A stretch of 64,000 nucleotides of DNA, taken from Dipteris shenzhenensis (Eukaryota > Polypodiophyta > Polypodiopsida > Gleicheniales). Positions 1-11,190 of this stretch are shown piece by piece; the stretch's first letter is position 1; each line of letters opens with the position of its first letter. The notes beneath the pieces are model-generated. The model was not told the origin of the DNA and did no database searches. It saw only the letters and a list, made by a program, of their open reading frames with translations. The position numbers and the translations under genes were made by a program. The stretch lies in NCBI GenBank assembly GCA_047967505.1, contig CM106540.1; one strand, given 5' to 3'.

Positions 1-570
1 GCCACCTCCTGCTGTCTCCATCAAAAAGAGGCTAACGCAGACTTGATCATGGAAATGGATCAGCAGGGAGAGTGGTCCAAAATCTTTCCCGTCCTGAAAG
101 AAGCAGTGGTATGTCCTCGAATTTCATAATGGGTAGGGGAAATGAACAACTAATGTGCATAGTGTGCAAATCCGCCGCTGCGCTCGAGGTGTGCGTGTTG
201 CCCTCTCTGCCTCAATCCTCAGCTGTTGAGATGAGAGTCTCATATGTCATATAGCAATCCTCAATGCATGTGTGACCCGTCTTTCCTCCAAATACTAGGG
301 CCTAGTGATCAGTCCATCCTCTAATACTCTCAAAAAGTGGTCGCGGCAGAAATGGATTTCGGTGGGGAACTTCTAGTCCCCCCCCCCCAAAGTCCGTGAT
401 GTGTAGAGCTGAAGCAAGTCCAACCATATAATACGGTTGATCTCATTTTGGAGGAACTGAGGAACTGGAGGGTTGGGGCGTCCAAGCTATACTGAAAAGG
501 AGGGAGGCAATCTGTCTGAATACCTTGGCTGCGAAACCATTTCCATATGTGTGCATACCAGGCTATGCTG
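1..570. other. No recognisable gene (left edge)
   Basis: I see no open frame with a recognisable domain and no clear repeat end here. A run of ten C at about 381-390 and scattered stops in all frames suggest decayed transposon sequence. It directly abuts the LTR fragment that begins at 571. Upstream exons of the NAPE-PLD-like gene were looked for here and not found. Confidence 0.4.
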
Positions 571-619
571 TGTTAGAACATGAAGTCAAGTTGAGTGTGT
601 TTTAGTGTGTTCTACTAGG
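571..619 (+). repeat. 5' tip of a cTRIM-family LTR
   Basis: The sequence begins TGTTAGAACATGAAGTCAAG and follows the first ~49 bp of the LTR seen complete at 40693-41027 (there on the opposite strand). It then diverges abruptly into unrelated sequence leading to a C-rich tract. It is only an LTR fragment, with no primer site or polypurine tract beside it. Confidence 0.75.
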
Positions 620-661
620 AGTTGTAGTTGTAAACCAAACAGGTACATAGGAAATGTTCCA

Positions 662-1200
662 AGTCCCGCTCCTGCGAACGTCCCCCCTCCCTCGCTCCCG
701 TCTACCCCCCCCTTGCGCTGCGCGGCCCCTCCCCTCCCCCTCCTCCTTCACCGTCGCCTCCCGCCGTGCCCCTCCGTCCCCCTCTCCTCTCTCTCCGCTT
801 GCCGTCCCCCCGCCCCCCCGCTCCGCTCCTCCCCTCTCCGCTCCCCGTTCTCTCCCCGCCTCCCCCCCCTCGTGTTGCGCTACCACCCCCCCGCCCCCTC
901 CTCCCCCCCCGCTGCGGCGCAACGCTGCCCCCCCCTCCCCCTCCTTCCTCGCCTCTCCTCCCCGCCCCCTCTCGTGCGGCGCTGCCACACCCCCTCCCTT
1001 TCCCTCCTCCTCTTCCCCGCCCTGCGCTGCGTTGGCCCCCCCCCCTCTCTCCTCCTTCCTTCCCCTCCGCCACCCGCTCCCTCTTCACCACCTCTCCCCC
1101 CCCCGCTTCCCCGTACCTCTCCATCCCTCCCTCTTTCCTCCCCCGCCTCCGTACCACTCCCCCCCTCCTTCGTCTCTGCCGTTTCCTTCTCATTCCCCCG
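662..1200. repeat. C-rich polypyrimidine tract
   Basis: About 540 bp made almost entirely of CCC, CCT and CTC words on the + strand. Every frame on both strands is open across it, which is a compositional effect and not coding evidence. It lies immediately upstream of the ORF1 start of the LINE at 1201, and a similar tract precedes the second LINE family at 21786. It may therefore be a LINE 5' untranslated region (inference). A C homopolymer at its 3' edge (about 1269-1283) shifts the ORF1 frame. Confidence 0.6.
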
Positions 1201-1232
1201 CCTTTGGAGCGTTCGCAGTTTGTCGGTGCGGT

Positions 1233-3163
1233 ATGGCGGCCAAGAGCCCGGAACCGGTGGCCCAGACGGACCCCCCCCCCCTCCATTAGCCTACCGCGTA
1301 ACACTGACAGAGCATCAGGTCTCCTTGGTGAAGCAGGCCGCCACGGACTTCTCCCAGACATCCGTTTATGGGAGAGTCATTGGTTACTCCCCTTCACGAG
1401 CATACATCAGGGACTAGCTGCAGTCCACCCTCTACCTTGAGGACCACCACATTGAGGAGGTTGCACTCATGGGATGTGGTATCTTCTGGCTCAAGCTCTC
1501 CTCAGCACAGGCTGCGAGCGATATGGTCAGGCGATCCCCTACTTCTGTGGGTGGGAAGATCATCCTTATGGTCCCATGGTATAGGGGTTTCAGTGTAGCG
1601 GACTTCGATGCTTGCTTCCACATTCCTCGCCATCCAGTTACCCTCATTTTCCTAGGCCTCGCAATCGAGCTTCGCCCGATCATCAAGGACCTGGGGGCGC
1701 ACTTTGGCTGGCCCATGCAGGACACCTTTGTTGATGCGGCGGCAGCCCAAGGTGTCCCACGTGTCAAAGTGGCAGTCCTAGATCCGCAGAGTATCCCCTC
1801 GGAGTTCGAGATCGAGACGGACATAGGTGTGGTGATGCAGCGCATTATGGTCACTGGTCGCCCAGATCAGTGTCTGAGATGCCACGGCTTCGGGCACCAG
1901 GCGCGCTCCTGCCCTCGCTTCATGAGGACAGAACCTCAGAAGGCCCCCATCCATGCAACTCAGGATCCCCCCTGCTAGGCATCGACATCCCCTCCCGAAG
2001 GGGAAGGCTGGACTGAGGTCAATGGACTGAGGTCAAAAGAAAACGGAAAGGAAACAAAGCAGGACCAAAAAAGCCTTCCCATCTTCAGCAGGAGCCCCCC
2101 CCTGTGGTCACCAATCAGCAGCAGCCCGGTAAGGGGAAGGAGAAAGGGAAGGAGAAGATCAGCCAGCCTCCCCCTCATCCTTCACCCTGCCCTCCCTCCC
2201 TCCCCTCCCCCCTCCTCCTCGGTCCCCCTACCCACACCCCCTCCAGGATCCCCCCCAGCACCGGTGGTTTCTGCTCCCCTCTCTTCCTCGAGCATGATCC
2301 AGAGGGAACCCCCCTCTCCGCCTGCGCCACGTGCAGCCCCGAAGCTAGCACAGACCTCCCCCGCGCCTATCCCTCCTGGCCCGGCGGAGGGGAGAGGCCC
2401 TTCCCCGCAGAAGGCCAGCACCACTCCAGCTTGTTCGACAGCCAGCACCCCTCTCTCTGGTTCAGACTCCTCATCCTCGTCCCCACATCCAAGGGCTGCT
2501 CCTAGAGCTCTACCTTTGGAGTTTTACCGAGCAGGACCTTGGGATTATTTGGATGCAGCGGGTATTGGCTCCTTCCCTGCATGCCTAGACATCAACATCT
2601 TCTTCCCCCCTAAGGGGGCGGAGGGTAAGGTGTCCGTCCTTGCCCCCCACGATGGTCCTAGCTATTCCTTCACTATCACTAGTGACGGGAATGAGCAATG
2701 GACGAATGAAAATGTTTGGGAGACGATTCGAGATCAGTCCCAGGAGCAGGTGCAGGACTGGATCGGTAGCAGAGCAACGGAGCTTCTTCAGCAGCAGTGG
2801 AAGGAGGGTGACGTTCGTTTGAGATGGTGCCACAGCGCCAAACGATTCCGCCTTTTGGTCATTATTCGACCGCCTCTGGAGTGGGTCTACGCAGAAGGGC
2901 TCCACCCGTGGAGGACCTCAGAGGTAGCGGGCTTCTACAGTATTTCCCTGGCAGAGGCGTCGAGCTGGTTAGAGAGAGCTTACCACCATGGGACGAAGGG
3001 CCTCTCCCCTCTGTTGAAGGTTTTAGAGGATGGGTCCGATGATCCGGCCTCTCCTTTGAAACCCTCACAGAAGCGCCTTCGTCTGCACACTGGACATCCT
3101 CCGACCACCTCGACATCGACGGCAAGCAGACATCTGTTTGTGGCCCATCTCCCCTCTTCATGA
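1233..3163 (+). pseudogene. LINE ORF1 (RNA-binding protein), frameshifted
   Basis: The likely start is the ATG at 1233 (MAAKSPEPVAQTD). A C-run at 1269-1283 throws the frame, which then continues through a domain resembling plant L1 ORF1 (DUF4283-like) up to about 1860. A CCHC knuckle lies at 1871-1912 (C-x2-C-x4-H-x4-C, CLRCHGFGHQARSC). After a stop at 1978 a Pro/Ser-rich linker leads into a 2500-3160 segment that I cannot assign to a family but that is conserved in the inverted copy (RAGPWDYLDAAGIGSFPACL). ORF1 proteins of this class coat the LINE RNA. The TGA stop at 3161-3163 overlaps the ORF2 ATG at 3160-3162. Confidence 0.8.
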
Positions 3164-4990
3164 GTATACGCATTATCTCTTGGAACATCAACAGGTTCCA
3201 CTCATCAGGAACCCGCGGCCCCAGGAAGATGGTGCTCAGATAGGAGCTCCAGCCAGCCTTGGTGGGAAGGGTAGATGTGCTCCTATTGCAGGAACACAAG
3301 CTTTTGGCTTCTCAGACCAGTAATTGTGGGAAGGTCCTCACAGGACGCTCCCACACCTACTAGGAACCTTCGATTGGCGAGTAGGGGAGGAGCGGGGGTG
3401 TCTGTACCTCCATCGACGCTTCTCTAGTTCAGCATGTGTGTGGTTTTGGCACCCTGATCCCCGGACGAGCGCTTTGGGTGGGCTTGAATATTGAGGGATC
3501 CCGTATCGGCATCTTCAATATCTATGTCCCGACCGACCTCAGACGGAGAGCCGCTTTTTGGAGCTCTTTGACAGAGTTATTGCCAGAGATGGATTCTTGG
3601 ATTGTAGGAGGGGACTTCAATAACCTTGAGACCTTAGAGGATTAGCAGGGACGGGGCCCAGAGTTCCTCGGTATAGCTCAGGCGGAGCAGGCAGATTGGG
3701 ACTCCCTGTTGGCAGTGGGAGGTCGGGACAGCTGGAGGGAGCCTTCCTTTCGCAGATGGACAGGGAGTCTGGACTTCTCTTGGGGTTACAGGAGCAGCGG
3801 TTCGCAGCAGGATAGTGGACCTGTGGGAGCAAGATTGGGACCCCATGGGGGATATGGCAGCACAGGTAGCTCAGGCGCTTGCCGAGTCTAGTCTCATCTG
3901 TCAGCAGGAGCCAATTCAGGTCAAACAGCAGTGGTGGGCGAAGGAGAGGGGTCTCAGACGAGATCTCGCCTCGCTACAGCGGATGCAGCAGTCCTCTCCA
4001 GGCTCTGAGGAGCTCAGACGGCAGGAGGTTGGAGCCCGAGCCATGCTAGAGGAGATCACCCAGCGACGCTCAGAGTTCTCGTTTCATGCTTCCAAGTCCT
4101 TCTGGGCTAGGAAAGGCGACAGGATATGCAGAGAGTTCTTCAGGACTCATGGCCAGAGGTCAGCAGGGGAACAACTCCGATCTCTTAGAGCGCATGGTGG
4201 TAGTGTCAGGATAGATCCAGACGAGGTCCGGGACTTGGCGACAGATTTCTACAGATCCCTGTTCCAGCAGGAGCCCCCAGACCCTCGTGGCTGCCGATGC
4301 AGGGAGGAGGTGTGGAGGTATACACCGTTGCTCGTGCAGCCTAGCATGAGTGATTCCCTTCTCCCCCCTTTCACCGTGGCAGAGATGCAGGATGCGGTGA
4401 GCACTAGTGATGGGCAGAAATGCCCAGGTGAGGATGGGCTCTCTAGAGCTTTCTTCACCACCTTCTGGGAGCAGATCCACCAGCCCTTGCTCGCAGCCTT
4501 CGAGCATATCTTCTCCAGCGGACAGATGCCAGGGAGCCTTGCGACAGGCTTGATTTGCCTCATCCCCAAAGGGGAGGACCGTTAGGAGATCAGACAGTGG
4601 CGCCCTATCACCCTCCTCCCGACTGCCTACAAAATCCTCGCCAAGATGATCAGTAGCCGCATCTGCCCCCTGCTACATGACTTGATCCATGACACTCAGA
4701 CTGGTTTTGTCCAAGATCGCAGCATTTTGGACAACATTTTCACTTTCTCAGAGGCGACGGAGTGGACCCAGCACAGTGGCCAGCACCTTGCCATACTCCT
4801 TCTTGACTTTGAGAAGGCGTACGACAGCTCACAGTGGGGTATTTTCTTGGGGTTTCGCTGGATCCCTAGAGGATAGACGACACGTTACTTGGGATTCCAG
4901 GTAGGCCTAGACATCACGCCGGCTCAGCAGTTATAGGAGCAGACTTGGCTAATTCAGGGGCTTAGACAGGACATTTCACAGCTCTAAAAA
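3160..4990 (+). pseudogene. LINE ORF2 (endonuclease-RT), deleted
   Basis: ORF2 begins at the ATGA overlap with ORF1. The endonuclease is recognised from SWNIN at the N-terminus, LLLQEHKL and GGDFNNL; its SDHAP box lies in a deletion near 3786. The RT N-terminus follows (DLWEQDWDPMGDMA, then KCPGEDGLSRAFF, CLIPKG, TGFVQDRSILDN, LLDFEKAYD) until the second deletion at about 4826 removes the catalytic Asp-Asp box. In-frame TAG codons occur near 3241, 3361, 3381 and 3643 and after 4560. No active enzyme could be made. Confidence 0.85.
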
Positions 4991-5233
4991 AGTTCACTGC
5001 CTTACATACAACCCCGGGGAGTACACCAATAGTGGAGGCACAGATTGCCAACATGTAATCTGTAATCAAGGAGACATCCACATGGGTGGATGTGGCCCAA
5101 ACGGGAACCTGCGAAGGAAACCGTCTCGGCCACTCTCACGGAGCAGCAGTAGAGGTTCAATGAGTAGCACAACAAAGGTCTAATAAGTCTCTCATTATCC
5201 TGGCATCCCTCGCACTGTAGCTACACTACACTG
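4991..5233. other. Unassigned sequence
   Basis: No open frame or repeat end is recognisable between the truncated L1-type LINE and the next LINE fragment. It holds no feature I can support. Confidence 0.3.
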
Positions 5234-5690
5234 ATGGATGATGAGACCACTTTTGTGGCTACCACCTTGGGGGTTGCAGAGCATGCGATCAAGAGGGCAT
5301 GGCGAGTAGGGAGAGAGCCCAACCAAGGGTACCCCCTCATCATAAGATTTCATGATACACAGGCCCTACTAGTGGCATTACGCCATAGATTTGGTCCTAC
5401 TGGAGTGGAGCAAGGCTGTTCACTTTCACCAACCGTCTTCGGACTATACATCAATAAGACTGAGACGTCACCTTATGCAGCACTCTATCCAAACATTGCG
5501 GATTTCTCAAGCCGTGGAGAAGTCCTTCTTGTTGGGGAGTTCAACACAAGGACAAGCGTGTGTCAGGTGCCCAAGCTTGTTGCCAAAAATTGACTTGGAC
5601 AATGCAGGTATGATGCAAGTCTTAGCTGATAGGCGGGCCTTGGTCACATCTTATGGACACATTGTTGGATTTGGGTAGGATGCATCATCT
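5234..5690 (+). pseudogene. Scrambled RTE-like LINE fragments (RT piece then EN piece)
   Basis: One open frame of 119 codons (5234-5593) contains an RT segment, GVEQGCSLSPTVFGLYI, matching the GVKQGCPLSPTLFGLCID box of the LINE at 38272-39996. It is followed directly by an endonuclease segment, GEVLLVGEFNTRT, resembling the GDFN box of RTE/L1 endonucleases. Endonuclease normally precedes RT, so the order is reversed and the fusion reflects rearrangement or nested insertion. A related endonuclease piece (TSYGH) ends at about 5680. Upstream residues 1-45 of the frame are unassigned. Confidence 0.6.
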
Positions 5691-5849
5691 CATAATGTGT
5701 GGGAGTGGTGTTGTGGTGTGCATTGTAAGCCCTGGTATGGATGTACCAAAAACTAATAGGTGTGATCCGCTCTGGAGGTGGTGGTGAGACAAAAAAATCC
5801 ATGATATGCGAAGCGGAGGAAGGGGATACCATGAGATACTTAAGTATGT

Positions 5850-6090
5850 TGGAGCCCCCTAGCATGTGGAAAACAAGTGAAACCACCTAAGGAGGGCCAA
5901 CAATCCAAACAATTTAAGATCATGTATTGTGTCCATGTCTAATAGTACATGCCCATAGGATGTGACTGGGGCTTGTAAGTTTGCAGAGACTCCGGACATT
6001 GTAGCCTCATCTAGATCAACATTTGGTAATAAGATAGAATCATCACAAAAATCCAAAAGTGATACCTCGCATGTACATGTCCTCACATTG
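5850..6090 (-). pseudogene. LINE endonuclease fragment, inverted
   Basis: The minus-strand frame carries VTSYGHVLLDMDTIHDLK preceded by LLPNVDLDEA. It resembles the 5560-5680 plus-strand piece (LLPKIDLDNA, VTSYGH), so the two form a short inverted pair. The motif SYG-x-LLDM-x-T-x-HDL resembles the downstream part of RTE-type endonucleases (family knowledge). It is 5'- and 3'-truncated and non-functional. Confidence 0.5.
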
Positions 6091-6606
6091 GAGTCCCCAC
6101 AAAGAGAAATTTTCTGCAGCTCAAGAAATCCATGATGTCCAGTTAAAGGACTGCCTATATTGAAGTCTTAGCCTCCTCATGCAAGTCTCAAGCAAAGTGC
6201 GAGGTCTCGGGAAGGAAATAGCAAACTACAATGAAGGTCCTCTTGGGAAGGGAGTGTTGCAATATAGGCGTTGACCACATGTTGATCAGGTTTCAACCAC
6301 AGTGGAGGGTGAGCTCTGCACATGGAGCAGTCAGGGGCATTAACAGTTGCTCATGGCGAAGGCGTTTACAGTGGTTCAGTGGTGCGGTGATCCAGCTCAC
6401 ATGCACATGGATTATTTACACCACCCGGACTAGAAGAGGCTGGCGAGTCAGGAAGTCGCCAAAGCCATCAAGAGAGCCAACGGTGCAACGGCTATCTTCA
6501 ACAGCTAAGGAGATAGGAGGATCACCAATTCAGAGAAAGGGGGGAGATTCTTAGCGAGGGAGGGACCCTCCAAGGCACAGGGATGAGGATGAAGGAGGGG
6601 GAGTAT
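6091..6606. other. No confident gene
   Basis: A 107-codon open frame (6231-6554) has no recognisable domain. A purine-rich stretch at about 6585-6605 just before a TG dinucleotide could be a polypurine tract, which would make this the 3' end of an LTR element's internal region. That reading is weak. Confidence 0.25.
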
Positions 6607-6972
6607 TGAGCATGGAGGATTCAGCACTCAACGTTCGGCGTTCTGTATTGGAGAGAGCGAGAGAGAGGAGAGTGAGGAGAGATCGAGGCTGGAGCTATGA
6701 GCTCGCCGAGGGGAGAGTGTGTGGAGAAGATAGGAGCTTGAGCTATGAGCTCGCCTCTTGTACCTCTCTGTCCACTATGGAATAGACCTGTGTATCTTGG
6801 TTCATGTGACTTGTGACTTGTGGATGTTGTTCCAGTGAAGTGTACTTCAGCCAACCTGGTCTTTCTCTCATTCTTTCTGTTTCCTTCGTATATGGGGATT
6901 GTTCACTAGTGCATGATGACTGTCTCTTCTTGTGCTCATGTTGTTGATTTCTCATGTGACCGTCACCTGGCA
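6607..6972 (+). repeat. Possible LTR (TG...CA), unproven
   Basis: The segment begins TGAGCATGGAGG after a purine-rich run and ends CACCTGGCA. It contains a near-repeat of a word around GAGCTATGAGCTCGCC (about 6693 and 6742). No second copy and no primer-binding site was found in the window, so the call rests only on the boundary dinucleotides and the purine run. Confidence 0.25.
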
Positions 6973-6981
6973 TAGTGCACT

Positions 6982-7171
6982 TATTTTTATTTTATTTTTT
7001 ACAAAGAAAAGGAACTTCTATTAATGCTTAAAATCCAACCATACAAATTAGCAAAATCGGAAAGGTGCCAATCATGGCCAAAAACAAAACGGGCTGAAAG
7101 AAAACCCGCCTGTTGCCAGAGATCGCAGCTCACTGCCTAGGGATTCTCTGTAACAGGGGCTAACAACCACG
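6982..7171 (-). mobile_element. 5'-truncated L1-type LINE insertion with TSD
   Basis: The 13-bp duplication GGCATAGTGCACT flanks the insert exactly at 6969-6981 and 7172-7184. The left side begins with a T-rich run, the complement of a poly-A tail, followed by the complement of TTAATAGAAG, a word shared by the other L1-type 3' ends in this window (about 19024, 31143, 43534, 44986). Only ~190 bp of 3' untranslated sequence was inserted. The duplication with a poly-A end is diagnostic of target-primed reverse transcription. Confidence 0.85.
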
Positions 7172-7184
7172 GGCATAGTGCACT

Positions 7185-7563
7185 CATACGGCGCGATACA
7201 TTGCATTATAGCCTACGACGCCCGCACACCACTGCATAGTGCAATCCGTGTGATCCATTGCATTAGAGATTACAACACTCATGCTTCTCACACAAGAGGT
7301 CTTTGGCCTCCAGTAACACCTCCTGAAGGGACAAGAACCCCCCCCCCCCAGACAGTTTATGGCGATCACGGTGGGACACTGTTAGTGTTGAGTAGCAAGA
7401 GGGAAATGGAGTTCTAGGGTCCTAGAGGAGAGAGTTCTTATGCTGAGTAGTTTTGATACCCTTGAAGGAGCTAGTGAGACAACTAGGAGCTACTTAAGGA
7501 GAGTGGAGAGAAGACTTTCGGCCGACCAAACTCAATACAAAAAGCATTACGTGAGACAGAAGT
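7185..7563. other. No recognisable gene
   Basis: Continuation of the sequence interrupted by the L1 insertion. It may be the 5' leader of the gypsy gag that follows (inference). A run of C occurs at about 7339-7348. No primer-binding site was recognised. Confidence 0.3.
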
Positions 7564-9390
7564 TTGCAAAGTTCTCAGGGGCGAGCACAAAGTGAACCTA
7601 CTGGAGCGGTAGCCAGAGCAAGTAACTTCATCAAAACTCTCATCGATTTGGACCAACAAGATCGGTGGTGGTCAGATCCGGACTCCGGAGAAGAAGAAGT
7701 ACAAAGTGGGGAATGGGTGAAAGAGGAAAGTACGAAGGACGAGGGCTCCTCAGAAGCGCTTCAAGGTCAACACAGCCCCTCTTCTCTTGTTGCAACGATG
7801 TTTTTATCAGCAGCCATTTCAACCACTTCAACGGGAGTAGTGCCTACTTCAGCACCAAACTTGACATCCAGTGGTCAAGCTACTATTTCGTTTACTCTGC
7901 ATAACCCCGGTCCTTCGAGTCTGGTTTCTACATCCGTGACACCTGTGGATTCACCTTTTACTCCGGTTATGTCCCTACCCTCTACATTGCCATTTCCATT
8001 ATCTCTACCCTTTCCTACTGCTACTTATCCATCATACATGGCTTCGACCCTTCCTTGTCCTTCCTAACTGCCTCTTCATCCTGATTGACCCCCACGTTCT
8101 CTATGTCTTCACCATCTACTTTCGCAATGGTAGTACTTGCAGCATATCCAATACAATATATCTCCACTATGGCTACATCAGTAGTAAGTTCACCAATGTG
8201 GTCTCCTGCACGGAGTGTTGTATCATCAGCCGCTCCACCATATGTCTCCATGGTACCCACATTGAGTACTGCTCCGTCTGGAGGCCCTTCAGCTCTTCCA
8301 CCCGCTTTAGCTTCTGGGGTGGGTACGGTGGTTCTCAGTCTTGGAGAAAAAGCCAGATTACTTGAGTTACTCAACAAAGGCCATGTGAAGACTCAGAAGT
8401 TCAAAGGTTGCCTATATGAGGATGCGGAAGCTCTTGTGAGGAAATTTCTCATGGCATGCAAAGCCAAAGGTGTGGAGAATGAGCATGCCTTTCTACACGT
8501 CTTTCCCTCGTCATTGGGCGATGTAGCTGATGTATGGTACAACCAATTTCCCGCTGACCATTTTCAAACTTGGACAGCTCTAAGGGAGGATTTTTTACGG
8601 ACTTTCAAATTGGAAAAGTTTGAGCATATGATTCTCCATGAGTTGTCCACTGACACCATGAAGCCTGGGGAAAGCATCTCTGAGATGTACACAAGGATGA
8701 GGGACTTGGCGGCGAAGATGCATGTGCCACCTAATGATGCTGTCATGAAGGGGTGCTTTTTGAAAGCATTACCTCCTACCATTGGCTGGTTGACAAACTC
8801 CCTGGACATGTCACAGTTGAGTTTTGCCTCATCATCAACTACGACCACCCAGGCTGCCAAGAGAGAAGGGATCATCCACATGGCAGCAACTCAAGGAGTT
8901 AGAAGAAATCAAAGAAAGTCTGAAGGATAGAATAAAGGTGGATGGCCAATCATCCTTTGAGGCACAGATTAGAAGTGGTCTTTGGTGCACAGAATGCAAG
9001 GGTTCTAACCATGGTCATTGGGAGTGTCCCTCCAAGCGTAAGGTACCTACTTCTACCTCATTTTGTACATTCTGTGAGATCCATGGACATGATTCCTCTG
9101 AGTGTAGGTACCTCAAAGGAGCGAGGAAGCTTCTTCCAGAGTATTCTTCAGGGGAACCTCTAGTTACTGCAGTCAACAGAGCCGCACCAATAACTTCTAG
9201 CGCGGCACCCGTACCTCCTGCTGCTCCTCTTGGAAAAGCATCTGAGCCACCTTCTCATCCTATCATTCCGCCTCCATTACTTCCGACTCCCCCTTTGCTC
9301 CAAGCTCCTGTACCCAATCCAGTTGGTGCTCCATATTTATGTCCTTAACCTTACTATGCACCGTACCAACCACCTATGTTAGGACATGGA
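7564..9390 (+). pseudogene. Ty3/gypsy-type gag, two frameshifts
   Basis: The N-terminal Ser/Thr/Pro-rich part (7564-8067) is followed, after a frame change near 8070, by a retrotransposon gag domain at about 8370-8800 (KFKGCLYEDAEALVRKF, ADVWYNQFP, TWTALREDFLRTF). A second frame change near 8880 leads to two CCHC knuckles at 8986-9027 (CTECKGSNHGHWEC) and 9064-9105 (CTFCEIHGHDSSEC), both C-x2-C-x4-H-x4-C. A Pro-rich tail runs to about 9390, where sequence switches to antisense copia. No protease, RT or integrase follows. Gag would form the particle and bind RNA. Confidence 0.82.
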
Positions 9391-11190
9391 TATGGACCCA
9401 CCCCCTTATCAACGTGGTTTTCGGCCCAATGCCAAGTTGACGAAGATGCCTCTCCAGCAAGTCTCTTCCAAGAGCCTTCGTGAAGATGTCCGCAACATTC
9501 TTTGTAGTCGGACAGTACACCAAGTCGACCTCGCCATCCATGATGAGCTCGCGTACAAAGTGATATTGAATCTCAATGTGTTTTGTGCGAGCGTGGTACA
9601 CAGGGTTCTTGGCAATTGCCATGCAACTCTGATTGTCACATGATAACTGCGTAGGCTTGTTCTGCACTGCACCCATGTCTCCTAAAATCCTCCTCAACCA
9701 CACTGCCTCACAAGAAGCAAAACATGCTGATTTGTACTCAGCCTCAGTAGAAGAAAGAGCAACTGTAGGTTGCTTCTTGCTGACCCATGACACAGCTCCA
9801 GATCCAAGTGAGAAACAGTAACCTGTCACTGATCTCCTACTGTCCACATCTCCTATCCAATCCGAGCCACAGAATCCGGTCACGATGTTGCCCTTGGTAT
9901 AGGTGATGCCATAATCAAGTGTGCCTTTGATGTATTTCAGCACCCGCATCCCTACCCTCCAATGGTTCTCCTGAGGCTTATTGGAAAACCTACTTAGTAC
10001 ACCAATCGCAAAGCTGATGTCCGGCCGTATGTTGCACAAGTAAATCAAACTGCCCACAAGTCTTCTGTACTTCGCTTCGTCCACCAGTGGTGATGAATCC
10101 TCGTTTGAGAGCTTCACGTCAACCTCTATAGGGGTGCCAATTGTCTTGCACTCAGCCATGCCAAATGCCTTCGGTATCTCTCCAGCATACTTCAGCTGTG
10201 AGATGAAGATCTGTTTTGGCTCTTGCCAAACTTCAATCCCCAAACAGAAATGCATCGGTCATTTCAAACTCTCTTCCTGGCAACTGCTTTGTCTGCGAGA
10301 TCTTTTCTTCATGGTTCCCTGTTATGACAAGGTCGTCCACATAAAAGACCACGATCATACACCTGCCTCCTTCTCTGTAGATATACAAATTTGCATCAGA
10401 TGGGCTCCTCCTGAACCCGTTTTGCAGAAAGTAGGCATCAATTCGCTGGTACCAGGCTCATGGGGCCTGTTTCAGCCCGTAAAGTGTCTTCTTCAGTTTA
10501 CAGACTTTACCTTCTGAACCAAGGATCACAAATCTTGGTGGTTGTTCCACGTATACCTCCTCCTTGAGATCTCCATTCAGAAAGGCGGATTTTACATCCA
10601 TCTGAAACACGGGCCAACTTTGCTGTGCTGCTAAAGCCAAAACACTGCGAATTGTGGTTAGTCGAGCTGTGGGAGCAAAAGTATCTTGATAATGAAAACC
10701 ATGTACCTGTGCGAATCCTTTTGCCATGAGCCGAGCCTTGTACTTATCCAACGTGCCGTTGGACTTATACTTGGTCTTGTCACCCACTTGGTGCCGATTA
10801 CCTTGCATTTTGGTGGTCGATCCACAAGGTCCGTAGTGTTATTCTTCATTATGGAGCCATACTCCGACTGCATAGCCTCCATCCACCTATCATCACCCTG
10901 TGCCTCTTCAAGACACTTGGGTTCTTCAGCACGGATCACCTCTGCCATCAAAGCGTAGTTGACCAAGTGTTCATGTGCCCTTCTTTGCTCCTCTAATCTC
11001 TTGGACTGGCGGTGTTCGGATGGTTCCTCCTCAATGGTTGGAGGTTCTCTGTCGTCCAAAACTGCTTTACCCACTTCGGGAATGGCCGTTGCTGTTGTGG
11101 TTCTGCAGGCATTGCAACATGAGTTGCTGTCTACGCTATTCCAGTTGGTCTGATGCCTTTTCTTGGCCATTTCCTGCCCCGACTGCAAGT
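9374..11190 (-). pseudogene. Ty1/copia RT and RNase H, 3' part of pol
   Basis: Read on the minus strand: a linker (SEHRQSKRLEEQRRAHEHLV), the RT start (KCKVIGTKWV, KARLMAKGFAQV, MDVKSAFLNGDL, KKTLYGLKQAP), then a frame change near 10450. The catalytic YVDD at 10332-10343 is intact. RNase H follows in one open frame to the end at 9374 (SDWIGDVDSRRSVTGY, SSTEAEY, CDNQS, TKHIEIQYHFVRE, DIFTKAL). Upstream gag, protease and integrase are absent and no LTR of its own is recognisable. It is joined head-on to the gypsy gag at its 3' end. Confidence 0.93.

Larger units (their letters stand above)
1201..4990 (+). mobile_element. L1-type LINE, + copy, internally deleted
   Basis: A non-LTR retrotransposon with ORF1 (CCHC knuckle) followed by ORF2 (AP-type endonuclease, then reverse transcriptase). 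A second copy lies inverted at 12063-17130 and lets deletions be read by comparison. Near 3786 about 200 bp is missing, removing the end of the endonuclease including its SDHAP box. Near 4826 about 465 bp is missing from the RT between the FEKAYD box and the region after the catalytic FADD box. The copy ends near 4990 without a poly-A tail, so it is also 3'-truncated. Several in-frame TAG codons confirm that it is dead. Confidence 0.88.

Noticed and set aside
605-1440. Long overlapping open frames on both strands encoding Pro/Ser/Leu- or Gly/Arg-rich proteins
   Set aside because: They come from the C-rich tract; all frames are open because stop codons cannot occur in it. Only the short part after 1233 that continues into ORF1 is real.
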